From the NCBI GenBank assembly GCA_964638895.1, contig CAZWYY010000020.1, positions 1 to 55,248 on the forward strand: a DNA stretch of 55,248 nt, read 5' to 3'. The position numbers and the translations under genes are program-made. Under the pieces are notes generated by a model that was not told the origin of the DNA, made no database searches, and saw only the letters and a list, made by a program, of their open reading frames with translations. Positions 44,388 to 53,757 of the stretch are shown here, piece by piece. This DNA is from JAFGGG01 sp964638895 (GTDB lineage Bacteria; Spirochaetota; Spirochaetia; SZUA-6; RPPD01). Numbering within the stretch: position 1 is the first letter of the stretch; the number at the start of each line of letters is the position of its first letter.

Positions 44388-45569
44388 ATGTGGATTGAAA
44401 GAATATCTGAAAAACTCCTTAATGAATATAAAAATCAGTTTCCTGTCATACTGGTCACCGGCGCGCGCCAGGTAGGAAAAACAAGCCTTTTATTGCGTTT
44501 ATTTCCTAACATAACCTATATAACATTGGATGATCCGTCCGAGGCGGCCCGTGCCCAAAACACACCACGGGATTTTCTGGATTCCCTTACAAAGCCCGCC
44601 ATCATCGACGAGGTACAGTATGCGCCCGGTTTATTGCGTTATATTAAAATCGCCGCCGATTCCATAAAAAAAACCGGACAATTTTTTTTAACGGGATCAC
44701 AAATATTTCAGCTTATGTCCAATGTTTCCGAAAGTCTTTCAGGGCGTGTAGGGATAATAAACCTCCCTACATTATCGGCAGGAGAAATAAATCATAAGGA
44801 TACAAACTTTAGTTTGGAAGATTACATAGTACAAGGCGGTTTTCCTGCCTTATATTCGGGCACGAAAATAAACGCTAAAAGCTTTTACCCGTCATATATC
44901 TCGACATACCTTGAACGAGACGTCAGAAACATAATACACGTTTCGAGTCTAAGGGACTACAACAGGTTTTTACGGGCGATGGCGGTGAGAAACGGACAAA
45001 TCCTTTCATTAACCGCGCTGGCACGGGATGTGGGGATATCCCCGAATACGGCAAAATCATGGCTGAGCATATTACAGGGTTCCGGGCTTATCTATCTGCT
45101 GGAACCATATTACAGAAACATTGGGAAACGTTTGGTGAAGTCTCCGAAAGTGTATTTCACCGACACGGGATTATTGTCAAACATTTTGGGGATGACAACG
45201 TGGCGGGAGGTGATACGGTCTCCGCTTGCCGGAAACATCTGGGAAACATATGCGTTCGCCCAGATTTACAAATATTTTTTAAATTCCGGACTCATTACCA
45301 CCCCTCTATGGTACTGGAGAACAAAAGACGGGGAAGAGGTGGATTTCATCATAGAAAAAGGAAACCGCTATATTGTCATGGAAGCCAAATTCAAGGAACT
45401 GCCCGATAAAAGTGATCTTAAAGGAATTAATCATTTTAAAAAGTATTTTGGTACGGATGCAGTCATTAAGAATGTCCTGCTATGCAAAACAAACAACCCG
45501 TTTATATTGGATGAGGGGATATTTGTTGACAATGCCGTAAACCCGGCAGCCTGGCTTGAGGCCGAATGA
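44388..45569 (+). CDS. AAA ATPase with DUF4143 domain
   Basis: A 393-residue protein of the widespread ATP-binding family with C-terminal DUF4143. The N-terminal P-loop is VTGARQVGKTSLL, Walker B is AIIDEVQ, and sensor is FFLTGSQIFQL. The C-terminal half holds a winged-helix segment (LARDVGISPNTAKSWLSILQGSGLIYLLEPYYRN) and a PD-(D/E)xK-like core (ETYAFAQI...YWRTKDGEEVDFIIE...VMEAKF). These genes are scattered and frequently transferred; the function is unsettled. Its base composition is poorer in G+C than the neighbouring operons. ATG at 44388 (MWIERI) has no strong ribosome site. Confidence 0.88.
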   Translation: MWIERISEKLLNEYKNQFPVILVTGARQVGKTSLLLRLFPNITYITLDDPSEAARAQNTPRDFLDSLTKPAIIDEVQYAPGLLRYIKIAADSIKKTGQFFLTGSQIFQLMSNVSESLSGRVGIINLPTLSAGEINHKDTNFSLEDYIVQGGFPALYSGTKINAKSFYPSYISTYLERDVRNIIHVSSLRDYNRFLRAMAVRNGQILSLTALARDVGISPNTAKSWLSILQGSGLIYLLEPYYRNIGKRLVKSPKVYFTDTGLLSNILGMTTWREVIRSPLAGNIWETYAFAQIYKYFLNSGLITTPLWYWRTKDGEEVDFIIEKGNRYIVMEAKFKELPDKSDLKGINHFKKYFGTDAVIKNVLLCKTNNPFILDEGIFVDNAVNPAAWLEAE

Positions 45570-45734
45570 CGTTTTATGCCGAATCCGGCAAGAATCAATA
45601 GTCGTTCCGCCGATATTGAATTCATTTTTTATTAAAAACTATCTACCACAGAAATCATTACTTAAAACGATTCGCCCAATAGGTTGTCCGGCCGAAGAAA
45701 AACAACAATCCGTCCGGCAGCCGAAACAGATCTG

Positions 45735-47363
45735 TTATACATATTCATACACTATCCTCCCTCCCACCATGGTCATGCACACTGGGATTCCACTGATTTT
45801 TTGCGGGTCACCGCGGGTGGGATCTTCCGCCAGCACAACCAGGTCTGCCAGTTTGCCGGGTGCAAGCGAGCCCTTAATATTTTCCATAAACTCGGCATAG
45901 GCCGATCCCATGGTATAACAGTAAAGGGCCTGCTCCACGGATATCTTTTCCCGCAGGTTATAACCGGCCGGACCGCCCGCGGTGCTTCTAGACCCGCCGG
46001 ACTGCGCCGTGGGATCGCCACTGCGCGTGACAGCCCTCCGTATAGCCTCCAGCGGCCGGTATTCTGTTTCACCGGGGATGTCCGAGCCGAACGAAAGATG
46101 CACCCCGGCGTCAAGCAGGGATTTATAGGCATAAATCAGCTTAAAGCGCTCTTTTCCCAGCAGCCTGAAATCCTTCTCCGGCTGGGAAAGGGCCGTGGGC
46201 TGCGCCGCCACCAATATGCCCAGCCTCTTTATACGCGGGACATCCTCAGGCTGGATGAGCTGTGCGTGTTCCAGCCGCAGGCGCAGCCGCGTTACCCAGG
46301 GGCAGGTAATGCTGGTCTTTTCCGTGGCATTAATCACCTCATGTACGGCCCTATCGCCGATGGCGTGAAAGGCAAGCTGCCGCCGATGCAGCGCCGCCTG
46401 TTTAACCACCTGTTCCAGTTTTTGCGGTTCCAGGGTGGCCTTGCCGCGATTGTCCGGTTCGCCTTCGTATGGCTCCATCAACCAGGCCGAATGGGGTGAA
46501 AAAGCCCCGTCCACCACATATTTCCACGGTCCCCCGCGGATCCAGAGGGGATCATAATATGCCAGGCGCATGGAATGGGCCAGCAGGGGTACCTGGCCGA
46601 AGGGCCAGCAGGAAAAGCGGCAGGTGAGTTTTCCCCGCCTTTTGTAGCGGTGAAGCAGCCAGACCGTCAACGGCTGCCAGGTATTGTCCTGCACCGAGGT
46701 AACACCGCAGGCCTGGAATTTTTCCAGCGCCAGATCCAGCAGCTTATGATGAAGTTTCGGCAAAAGCACACGCTGCAGGATCCTGTTCCTATGCTGGGTA
46801 CTCAGTACGCTGCCGCGTATGATACCCGTGGGTTCCCCGTCCGCCCTTCGTAAAATCTGCCCGCCCTTGGGGTCCGCGCTGTGCCTGTGAATCCTCATCT
46901 TCTTCAACATCAACGAGTTCACCCACACGGCGTGGCCGGAGTATTGAAACAGCATAACGGGATTATGCGGAAAGGCCCGGTCCAACAACTCCTTGGACGG
47001 ATCCGGACAGAAGGGATAGTCCCAGGCCTGGGCCATAATAGTGCGGCCGGGTTTGATGCCCGCGTATTCGCGTCTGAGGATACGGATTACTTCATCGCAG
47101 TTTTTCCCGTACAGGTTCGGTCTTAGGTAAAAATTCCCCATACCGAGCGCATGCACATGGTTGTCGTTAAAACCCGGCAGAATAATCTTGCCCCGGCAGT
47201 CTATGACATTCGTGCGTGAATCCGCATAGGAAAGCGCCTGGGCGGAGGTTCCCACATAAGCAACAAGGCCGTGCCTGATTGCCATGGCCTCGGCCCGCGG
47301 CAAACCCGGCTCCATGGTTAAGACGGTGGCGTTGTAAAAAACGATATCGGCCGCGGTTTTCAT
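45735..47363 (-). CDS. Amidohydrolase of the YtcJ type
   Basis: A 542-residue metal-dependent hydrolase. FNDNHVHALGMG holds the first metal-binding HxH; FHAIGDRAVHEVI and LRLEHAQLI carry later histidines; FGSDIPGE is the metal-binding aspartate region; the C-terminus has the composite beta-domain (GSLAPGKLADLVVLAEDPT). YtcJ-like enzymes hydrolyse amide or imine bonds of unknown substrates. The gene is isolated and leftward, converging on the DUF4143 ATPase gene. There is no signal peptide, so it is cytoplasmic. Confidence 0.92.
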   Translation of the reverse strand: MKTAADIVFYNATVLTMEPGLPRAEAMAIRHGLVAYVGTSAQALSYADSRTNVIDCRGKIILPGFNDNHVHALGMGNFYLRPNLYGKNCDEVIRILRREYAGIKPGRTIMAQAWDYPFCPDPSKELLDRAFPHNPVMLFQYSGHAVWVNSLMLKKMRIHRHSADPKGGQILRRADGEPTGIIRGSVLSTQHRNRILQRVLLPKLHHKLLDLALEKFQACGVTSVQDNTWQPLTVWLLHRYKRRGKLTCRFSCWPFGQVPLLAHSMRLAYYDPLWIRGGPWKYVVDGAFSPHSAWLMEPYEGEPDNRGKATLEPQKLEQVVKQAALHRRQLAFHAIGDRAVHEVINATEKTSITCPWVTRLRLRLEHAQLIQPEDVPRIKRLGILVAAQPTALSQPEKDFRLLGKERFKLIYAYKSLLDAGVHLSFGSDIPGETEYRPLEAIRRAVTRSGDPTAQSGGSRSTAGGPAGYNLREKISVEQALYCYTMGSAYAEFMENIKGSLAPGKLADLVVLAEDPTRGDPQKISGIPVCMTMVGGRIVYEYV

Positions 47364-47508
47364 ATTCGCAATCCTTAACGGATTTTATACCAGCCGGCCG
47401 TGGAACATCAATAGTCATCTAAAAGAGTTGAAATCAGACCTGGCTTGTGATACGTTTAATAAGTGAAGCCATTGAAATTCATGATAATATGGCTTGCAGG
47501 AGGTACAC

Positions 47509-48012
47509 ATGAAAAAGCTAATTCTATTGGGACTACTGGTAACGCTTCCCTTGGGGCTGTTTGCCCAGTTCTATATCGGCGGTTCCGCGTTGTACAAGGA
47601 GGACCCCAAGTATCTTCAAGATATACAACCGAGCGATCAACCTTTTCTCCTTCACCTGGCCCTGGGCGGTGAGGCGCGCTTGAAATTAAGCTTGCTTGAA
47701 GGCTCCGCCCTGGTACTCTATGAACTTGACAATGCGTTTGACGTTTATTTAGATGTAGGCGTATCGCTTGACCTTGCCCTGTTGACCATAGGAGCCGGAA
47801 TCGGACCCAATTTTATCATTCAGGCCGATCCCGACGCTCCGGAACCCACTTCATTCGGTTTTAATGGGAGGGTTCACGCGGATCTGAACCTGGGGGATAT
47901 TAAAATAAGCGCTTACTGGCTTATTCTTGTGGAAAGCCTTTCCTACAAGAATTTTGAGGACAACCTGACCGCCGGCAGCGTGGGTGTTTCCGTATTATTT
48001 AAACTGATGTAA
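47509..48012 (+). CDS. Small exported protein, probably outer-membrane or periplasmic beta protein
   Basis: A 167-residue protein with a clear signal peptide (KKLILLGLLVTLPLGLFAQ), a start supported by AGGAGGT 7 nt before the ATG, and a body of alternating hydrophobic strands (FLLHLALGGEARLKLSLL; VSLDLALLTIGAGIGPNFI; VHADLNLGDIKISAYWLI) ending VGVSVLFKLM. The pattern is that of a small beta-barrel. I do not recognise the family. Transcription probably ends at the terminator 22 nt after the stop. Confidence 0.72.
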   Translation: MKKLILLGLLVTLPLGLFAQFYIGGSALYKEDPKYLQDIQPSDQPFLLHLALGGEARLKLSLLEGSALVLYELDNAFDVYLDVGVSLDLALLTIGAGIGPNFIIQADPDAPEPTSFGFNGRVHADLNLGDIKISAYWLILVESLSYKNFEDNLTAGSVGVSVLFKLM

Positions 48013-48034
48013 GAATATTCATAGATCGTATGCG

Positions 48035-48065
48035 GCCGCCTTGGTTATTACCGGGGCGGCTTTTT
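48035..48065 (+). terminator. Rho-independent terminator
   Basis: GCCGCCTTGG pairs with CCGGGGCGGC (two G-U pairs) around a TTATTA loop, followed by TTTTT. It is 22 nt after the stop of the small exported protein. The upstream flank CGTATGCGGCCGC (48027-48039) is repeated at 52427-52439. Confidence 0.75.
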
Positions 48066-48129
48066 CATTAATAAAAAAAAGAGAGAGATCCGCGCAAGGG
48101 TACCAACCCAATAGCCTGACCAATCAAAC

Positions 48130-50061
48130 TCAATATGCAATACGGATGGAATCGAAAAAAGCCTTGGCGGAATCATGGCTTCCGTCTCCGTTAAACGCTA
48201 TCAACCCGACCCTGGATTTTCCCGTAAAGTTAATGTTATATTCACCAATAAGAGTAAAATTTTGACCATCCTCACTGAAATATCCTGAACAGGTATTTCC
48301 TTTTTTCAATAAACGCAAATACACAACAACCGCTCTATAATTTTTTTGAATAAATTTAAACTTACCGGAGTTTTCATATGAAAACTCTATTTTTCTCCCA
48401 TCAATATATCCGAAGGTCATCCTTACATAGTTGTCATCGTTTCTATATATAATAAGACCGGCCTGCTGCCAGTTCTTGACCGGACTGAATTCCAGCCTGG
48501 TTTCCACCATTAAATCAGGCTGCTCCGCCTCAGTATAAAGTAGGTTCCTGTTATTGTTGGTTCGTTCCCAGATATCCCCGTTTTCGGTTTTAATAAGTAG
48601 AAATCCCGGCCTTTCCTGCAAACTCCATCTTGAGCGATTCTCTCTTTTCCAATGCCAACGGCTGTTTAAATTCCCTCCACTGAAATCCTCCGTCACGTTC
48701 CATGTCGTGCTTGCCGTATCCGCAGCGTTCTTTTCCGCTTCCTCCCCTCCCTTGATCTCCACAGTTTCCCGCTTCTCTTCTTCCTTATTCATGTCTTTCA
48801 ACGCCGTTGTCTTGTTTAATTCATCCTTCTGTTTCTCTTCGGTGTTTACCGGCCCCGCATCCTGTTCCCCGGCGGTAAATTTTTCCAGTATAATAGTAAA
48901 TTCCTTTTGGGCGGTTCTATCGATTTCTATGGTGAGTTCCTGTGTTTTAAACCCTGTCTTATTGAAGGTAAAACGGAGCGTTCTCCCCTCTTCAAATATT
49001 TTCCGGAACTTACCCTTGCCCGCATACAAACCATCCAGAGAGATTTCAGTGTCGGCCGGTTCGGTATTTATTTTCAGGGTGATTAAAGCAGGTTCCGCCT
49101 TACCGGCGGGCGTTTCCCCGGATCTCCCGGAATCTATTTCCGGAACTATATGGATTTTTTTTATTTTTATATTATCAAGACCTTTCAGCCTTTCTTCATT
49201 TGCGGGAGGAGTGACAATCGGCGGTTGTATGGTTTTGTTGATCTCGGCACCCGTTTTTTTGACAAGTGCCGAAACCTCATCTTCTTCCTGCCCTGATAAG
49301 GATTGGCCCTTATCCGTTTTTTCTACTTCAGCCAGCATGCTATTTATAAGTTGTTCCGTTTTTTGCGCGGTTGGTTGGTCTATTGTAATTTGCCGGTGCG
49401 ATTCCACGATCACGGCCGAATCCTCTATTTTTTTTATCAATTGCTTTATCCTGGGGTTGTCAAGACCCGCCTCCAGTTCAATTTTTTGCGCATCCGCGCT
49501 TTCCGGTACTATGGAGACCGCGCCTTCTTTTACCGCCAACAAGGTTTCATGGGTTTCTGAAACGCTTACCAAAAATTCGGTCCCTCGAACACCACAGACC
49601 GCGGTGCTGGTGCGAACCTTGAACGATTCCTCGCCTGTAAGTTTGGCAACTTTACACAGCACCGAACCGAGTTTCAGATCCATGGACACATTTGATTTGT
49701 TCGGATCGACCATGAAATCGTCAAGTGAAATCTCGGTTTTTTCCTGAATTTGGATTACGGACTCTTCCCCGAACTGTAATTCACACAAAGAGTCGGCCCC
49801 AACCTTGATAATCTCTCCGGGATGTACGATATTGCCTATTTCCACATCTTCCCAACCCGTGTCACTCTTTACATACACATCCCCGCAAATATAAGTAACC
49901 AAAGCCTCTGTGTATGTTAAAGACGCGCTTCCCGATTCAAGGTCCCGTTCGGTCACAGCCTCTGACCGAGTATGTAGTTGCGCGGGCGCGGGACAGGAAA
50001 AAAAGATAACGCATGTCCCCAGTGTAAGCATACATAAGATTAATTTCCGAAAAGTATGCAT
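48130..50061 (-). CDS. FecR/PEGA-domain lipoprotein with concanavalin-like C-terminal domain
   Basis: A 643-residue exported protein. The signal KLILCMLTLGTCVIFFSC carries a lipobox cysteine near residue 23. Residues of about 50-190 are a FecR domain (VGADSLCELQFGEESVIQI; VRTSTAVCGVRGTEFLVSV). A helical region follows. Residues of about 325-395 are a PEGA domain (ITLKINTEPADTEISLDGLYAGKGKFRK). After a charged linker rich in E and K, residues of about 460-643 form a beta-sandwich like the GH43 C-terminal domain (FSGGNLNSRWHW, AGLIIYRNDDNYVRMTFG). It is probably an envelope protein binding a carbohydrate or a cell-wall partner. FecR without an adjacent FecI-type sigma factor is usual in this type. 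Confidence 0.85.
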   Translation of the reverse strand: MHTFRKLILCMLTLGTCVIFFSCPAPAQLHTRSEAVTERDLESGSASLTYTEALVTYICGDVYVKSDTGWEDVEIGNIVHPGEIIKVGADSLCELQFGEESVIQIQEKTEISLDDFMVDPNKSNVSMDLKLGSVLCKVAKLTGEESFKVRTSTAVCGVRGTEFLVSVSETHETLLAVKEGAVSIVPESADAQKIELEAGLDNPRIKQLIKKIEDSAVIVESHRQITIDQPTAQKTEQLINSMLAEVEKTDKGQSLSGQEEDEVSALVKKTGAEINKTIQPPIVTPPANEERLKGLDNIKIKKIHIVPEIDSGRSGETPAGKAEPALITLKINTEPADTEISLDGLYAGKGKFRKIFEEGRTLRFTFNKTGFKTQELTIEIDRTAQKEFTIILEKFTAGEQDAGPVNTEEKQKDELNKTTALKDMNKEEEKRETVEIKGGEEAEKNAADTASTTWNVTEDFSGGNLNSRWHWKRENRSRWSLQERPGFLLIKTENGDIWERTNNNRNLLYTEAEQPDLMVETRLEFSPVKNWQQAGLIIYRNDDNYVRMTFGYIDGRKIEFSYENSGKFKFIQKNYRAVVVYLRLLKKGNTCSGYFSEDGQNFTLIGEYNINFTGKSRVGLIAFNGDGSHDSAKAFFDSIRIAY

Positions 50062-50210
50062 AATTGTCTCTCCTTTTTATTCCGTAAATAATTATAATGC
50101 ATAAAAATACCATTTAATTAAAAAGACCTTTTTTTATTCATACGCCAAGAGATCAACATCAATACTAAACCCAACCCCAAACATACCGACAAATAAAAAG
50201 AGGATTAATG

Positions 50211-50723
50211 ATGAAAAATTATATTATACCACTTTTTATAATACTGCTGATTCCCATCCTGCAAAACTGCCAGGATCGTGAGTTAATTACCAGACAGCGC
50301 TACCATCTGCAGCAGGTTATTATAGAAGAAAAACTCAAACTCAAAGAGGAACAATACACATTATCATTGAACTTCACCGCACAGCGCACGGGTTCGGACT
50401 ACAGCATAGAACTGGTATATCCGGAATTGGTAAAGGAAGACGGGACCACGACGGTCGATGTCACATCGCTGAGCCGGTTATTATATGGTTTTACCATGGA
50501 GCTATATGACAACTCAAACGGTGATCTCCTCCATTCATTTATCATCACGGCGGAAAATCCGCCCCATGCGGAAAAAAAGATCGCCGCACTCCTCCTGGGA
50601 GATCATATCCCCCTTCTGAAAGATAAAACCTACGAACTCAGACTCACACTACCCAGCACAATAAACAAGGAAAAAGATTATCCGCAGCCCATCCTTGTTA
50701 TGGGCATCCCGTCCGCCGAGTAA
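50211..50723 (+). CDS. Small lipoprotein of unknown function
   Basis: A 170-residue protein with signal MKNYIIPLFIILLIPILQNC and lipobox cysteine at residue 20. The first stretch of the mature part is helical and charged (RYHLQQVIIEEKLKLKEEQYTL); the rest is beta-rich. An immediately preceding ATG (50208) is possible; AGAGG is better spaced for 50211. I do not recognise the family. It stands 90 nt before the deacetylase gene in the same direction and may be co-transcribed with it. Confidence 0.7.
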   Translation: MKNYIIPLFIILLIPILQNCQDRELITRQRYHLQQVIIEEKLKLKEEQYTLSLNFTAQRTGSDYSIELVYPELVKEDGTTTVDVTSLSRLLYGFTMELYDNSNGDLLHSFIITAENPPHAEKKIAALLLGDHIPLLKDKTYELRLTLPSTINKEKDYPQPILVMGIPSAE

Positions 50724-50813
50724 GAGGGAGTTCGCCTCATTCATCCGAATATCGACGGATAAAAATGTCAACTCATGTGGATTTTTGACAGATATTAAAT
50801 AAGAGAAGCTCCA

Positions 50814-52325
50814 ATGACCTTAAACCGACAATCGTACCTCTCCGGATTTGTTGCCGGCGCGGAGAAGAATATAGACGTACTCCTCGGCCATGAGATACTT
50901 ATTATAAAAAAACTTCTGTATTACCTATTAACCACAAAGCCGGATGGAAGACCGGTAATTCAGATAGCCCCAAGGCAGCGTTATATATTGGAACTAATCG
51001 GGGAGAGGCTGGCGGGGGATACCTCCGACCCGGCCCGTGCTTCCGAAGTCTCCGGTATCTCCGATGCCGACGACAATACCGGCACACGCGGCGCCTCGGC
51101 CTGTCCGATACCTGGACGGAAAGAACTGAAGTACAGGGTGTTGCCCCTGGCCGCCTACCTTATCAATTATTCGCCCCGCATACGGTCGCCGGAGGACAAG
51201 GAGTTTGTCCGCACGCATCCGGAACTGCTGTATAAGGTCTGGCATAAAACTCCTTCACTCGAGGCCTTCCAGTTTCTCACACCCTCGGCGGCCGAGGTCG
51301 GTCCGCCGGGTTCCCAAGCAGGCGCGGTAATTACCCCACCTGTTCCCGCCTGCGGGCCTGTTTCCGGGCCGCCGGCGGCCGGTTCGGTACCGCCGGAAAC
51401 GGAAATTCCTGCCGCCGCCCAGGCACCCCCCCGCAACACACCTCAGGCCTCCTTTTTCCGGGCCTTCTCCGTTCTTTTGCTGGTTATCTTCTTTGTCAGC
51501 TATTTCATGTTTGCTGGAGTGCGGATAAACGAATCCGCCCTGACGCCGGAGCGCTTCACCCGGCCGGCAACCGAAACCCCTGGGTTTAACGGCCCGAGCT
51601 ACACCCCGCGTGCCGGAGAAATCACGGCGGGCCTTTACTTCCGGGAACCTGACACCGATTTTCAGAACAAGCTGACCCTGACGCTTGACGATATCGAACT
51701 CAACTTAAACATCGATACCATTCTGCGCACGCTGCAAAAATACAATATCCAGGCCGTGTTTTTTATCGAAACAAGTATGCTGACGGATTCAGGCGGCAGG
51801 CCGTACCCGCGTTCCCGGGAATTCTTGCAGAAAATATTGTTAAACGGACATACGCTGGGCAACCATTCATATGGGCATCCGAATTTCGCCGCGATGCCTA
51901 GGGCTTCTTCCATCGTCGCCAACCTGACCAAGGCGGAGGAGATCATCGATGAGATCCTTGGTTTTCATTACAACATCCGCTATATCCGTCCCCCCTACGG
52001 CAGCCGCGGCAAGACCAGGATCGTGGATAAGATCGTAAAACAGCGGAACCAGCTGCTTATCCTCTGGGAAATCGATTCGCAGGACTGGCAGATGAACCTG
52101 GGGTACAGCGATTCCCGCCACCTTTCCGCGCGGCAGGTGATAGACAAAACCCTGTACAGGATAAAACACGGCACCGGCGGGGTGATCCTGCTGCATGGAT
52201 TCCAGCATATCAATTCGGTGCTGGAACCGATCATCAAACGCACACTTGAGTTCAAGAACGCACGAGGGGGCTTCAGGTTCGTACCCCTGGAAGAGCTTCT
52301 GGACATCAAATATCGGAAAAAGTAA
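50814..52325 (+). CDS. Membrane-anchored polysaccharide deacetylase with novel N-terminal domain
   Basis: A 503-residue protein. Residues 1-155 form a cytoplasmic domain I do not recognise (FVAGAEKNIDVLLGHEILIIKKLLYYLLTT; LPLAAYLINYSPRIRS). A proline/alanine-rich linker leads to one membrane helix (FFRAFSVLLLVIFFVSYFMFAGV, 214-236). The NodB deacetylase domain at about 285-500 has the catalytic DD pair (TLDDIEL, 292-293), HSYGH (351-355), RPPYGSRG (392-399) and ILLHGF (His 461). The usual TFDDGP reads TLDDIE, but both aspartates remain. It should remove acetyl groups from a glycan outside the membrane. Confidence 0.9.
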   Translation: MTLNRQSYLSGFVAGAEKNIDVLLGHEILIIKKLLYYLLTTKPDGRPVIQIAPRQRYILELIGERLAGDTSDPARASEVSGISDADDNTGTRGASACPIPGRKELKYRVLPLAAYLINYSPRIRSPEDKEFVRTHPELLYKVWHKTPSLEAFQFLTPSAAEVGPPGSQAGAVITPPVPACGPVSGPPAAGSVPPETEIPAAAQAPPRNTPQASFFRAFSVLLLVIFFVSYFMFAGVRINESALTPERFTRPATETPGFNGPSYTPRAGEITAGLYFREPDTDFQNKLTLTLDDIELNLNIDTILRTLQKYNIQAVFFIETSMLTDSGGRPYPRSREFLQKILLNGHTLGNHSYGHPNFAAMPRASSIVANLTKAEEIIDEILGFHYNIRYIRPPYGSRGKTRIVDKIVKQRNQLLILWEIDSQDWQMNLGYSDSRHLSARQVIDKTLYRIKHGTGGVILLHGFQHINSVLEPIIKRTLEFKNARGGFRFVPLEELLDIKYRKK

Positions 52326-52626
52326 ACCCGGCTCCCGCGCGACAGTCCTGACAGACAGCGGCCCGCCGCAGCCTTGCACGCGGCCGCCCACAGTACCAAA
52401 CCCGGCCGCCCGCCGCAGCCGCCTGCCGTATGCGGCCGCTCCCCGCGGCTGCCCGGCGGTCGCGTTAAAAGGCCGCAGCCAAGCGTGGCCCAACGCAGCG
52501 ACCTGCTCCATGCCTGCCCCCGGCTTTTACAACTTTTTACATTCTTTTACAGGTATGTTACATATCGGCCTCCTGTTACGTATATACTTATAGCGTATGC
52601 AATATTTGAAGCCAAGGAGGCATAAA
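52326..52626. other. 301-nt gap, very GC-rich first half with palindromes
   Basis: The first 190 nt are strongly GC-rich and built of CGGCCGCC / GCCGCAGCC-like blocks that can pair in several ways; AGCCGC and GCGGCT flank the 13-mer CGTATGCGGCCGC (52427-52439), which also occurs at 48027. Open frames across it are composition artefacts. The last 110 nt turn AT-rich, should contain the promoter of the vWA gene, and end in AAGGAGG. Confidence 0.45.
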
Positions 52627-53742
52627 ATGAAACTAAGACCGGTTATGGTAATCACATTTGCGGCCATTATGCTGTTTTGCGGGCTGCAGGCCGCCCAGGC
52701 CAAGCCGCTTATCCAGGTGGGGATTCTTCTGGATACCAGCAACAGCATGGACGGCCTGATCGACCAGGCCAAGACCCAGCTTTGGAAGATAGTGAATGAG
52801 CTGGCGCTCTCTAAACAAAACGGCGAAAGCCCGGAACTGCAGGTGGCCCTCTACGAATACGGCAATGACGGCCTGCCGCAAAACCAGGGCTACATCCTCC
52901 GCGTGGTGGAGCTGACAACGGATCTGGATAAGATTTCCGAGGAGCTGTTCAAACTCACCACCAACGGCGGAAGCGAGTACTGCGGCGAGGTCATCGACAG
53001 GGCCGCCGGCGAGCTGTCCTGGAGCAAGGATCCCGGCGTATACAAGGTCATCTTTATCGCCGGCAATGAGGAGTTCACCCAGGGGTCCGTGGATTACAGG
53101 ATCTCCTGCAAGAAGGCCGTCAGCAAGGGAATCGTTATCAACACCATCTTTTGCGGGAGCCTTGAGGAAGGGGCGAACACGGGATGGAAGGACGGCGCGC
53201 TTTTGGCCGACGGCAACTATGCCAATATCGATCAGAACCTGGTCACGGTGTACATAGAAGCGCCCCAAGACAAGGAGATCGCCGAGTTGGGCCAACAGCT
53301 TAACGAGACTTATATTCCCTACGGGGCCGAGGGCGCCGCGTCCAAAACACGCCAGGAAGCACAGGATGTGAACGCGGAAAGCGCGAATGAAGAGGCCTTT
53401 ATCCAGCGCAACCTGGCCAAGGCTAACGCACAGTATCAGAACTCGAGCTGGGACCTGGTGGACGCGGTCAACAACAAGGAGGTCCAGTTGGACAAGATAG
53501 ACAAGAAGGACCTGCCCCCGGAGATGCAGAACATGAGTCTTTCTGAGCGCAAAGCCTATATTACCAAGATGAATAACAAGCGCGAGGACCTGAAAGCACG
53601 CATGACCCGGTTAAACAAGGAGCGCAGGACCTATATTGATGAGCAGATGAAGAACCAGGCGGAGGATAGTTCGCTGGGCAACGCCATGCTGGATACCCTG
53701 CGCACCCAGGCGGAAAAAAACGGTTTTAATTTTGAGGAATAA
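52627..53742 (+). CDS. Exported von Willebrand factor A-domain protein
   Basis: A 371-residue protein with signal peptide (MVITFAAIMLFCGLQAAQA). The vWA domain starts at once: VGILLDTSNSMDGLIDQAK carries the metal-ion-dependent adhesion site DxSxS (Asp 36, Ser 38, Ser 40), and YKVIFIAGNEEFTQG is the later strand with the acidic loop. The last 120 residues are helical and charged (LSERKAYITKMNNKREDLKARMTRLNKERRTYIDEQMK), probably a coiled coil. Start at ATG 52627 after AAGGAGG. It precedes the VIT-vWA gene by 15 nt, so the two are an operon and may form a complex. Confidence 0.9.
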   Translation: MKLRPVMVITFAAIMLFCGLQAAQAKPLIQVGILLDTSNSMDGLIDQAKTQLWKIVNELALSKQNGESPELQVALYEYGNDGLPQNQGYILRVVELTTDLDKISEELFKLTTNGGSEYCGEVIDRAAGELSWSKDPGVYKVIFIAGNEEFTQGSVDYRISCKKAVSKGIVINTIFCGSLEEGANTGWKDGALLADGNYANIDQNLVTVYIEAPQDKEIAELGQQLNETYIPYGAEGAASKTRQEAQDVNAESANEEAFIQRNLAKANAQYQNSSWDLVDAVNNKEVQLDKIDKKDLPPEMQNMSLSERKAYITKMNNKREDLKARMTRLNKERRTYIDEQMKNQAEDSSLGNAMLDTLRTQAEKNGFNFEE

Positions 53743-53757
53743 AATAGGAGGCGACAC

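Noticed and set aside
44388..45569. DUF4143 ATPase as part of a defence island or toxin-antitoxin pair
   Set aside because: No partner toxin, nuclease or phage gene lies beside it; the family is common and scattered.
48554..49747. 397-codon plus-strand frame opposite the FecR gene
   Set aside because: Serine/phenylalanine-rich shadow of the FecR-PEGA gene, which has a signal peptide and clear domains on the other strand.
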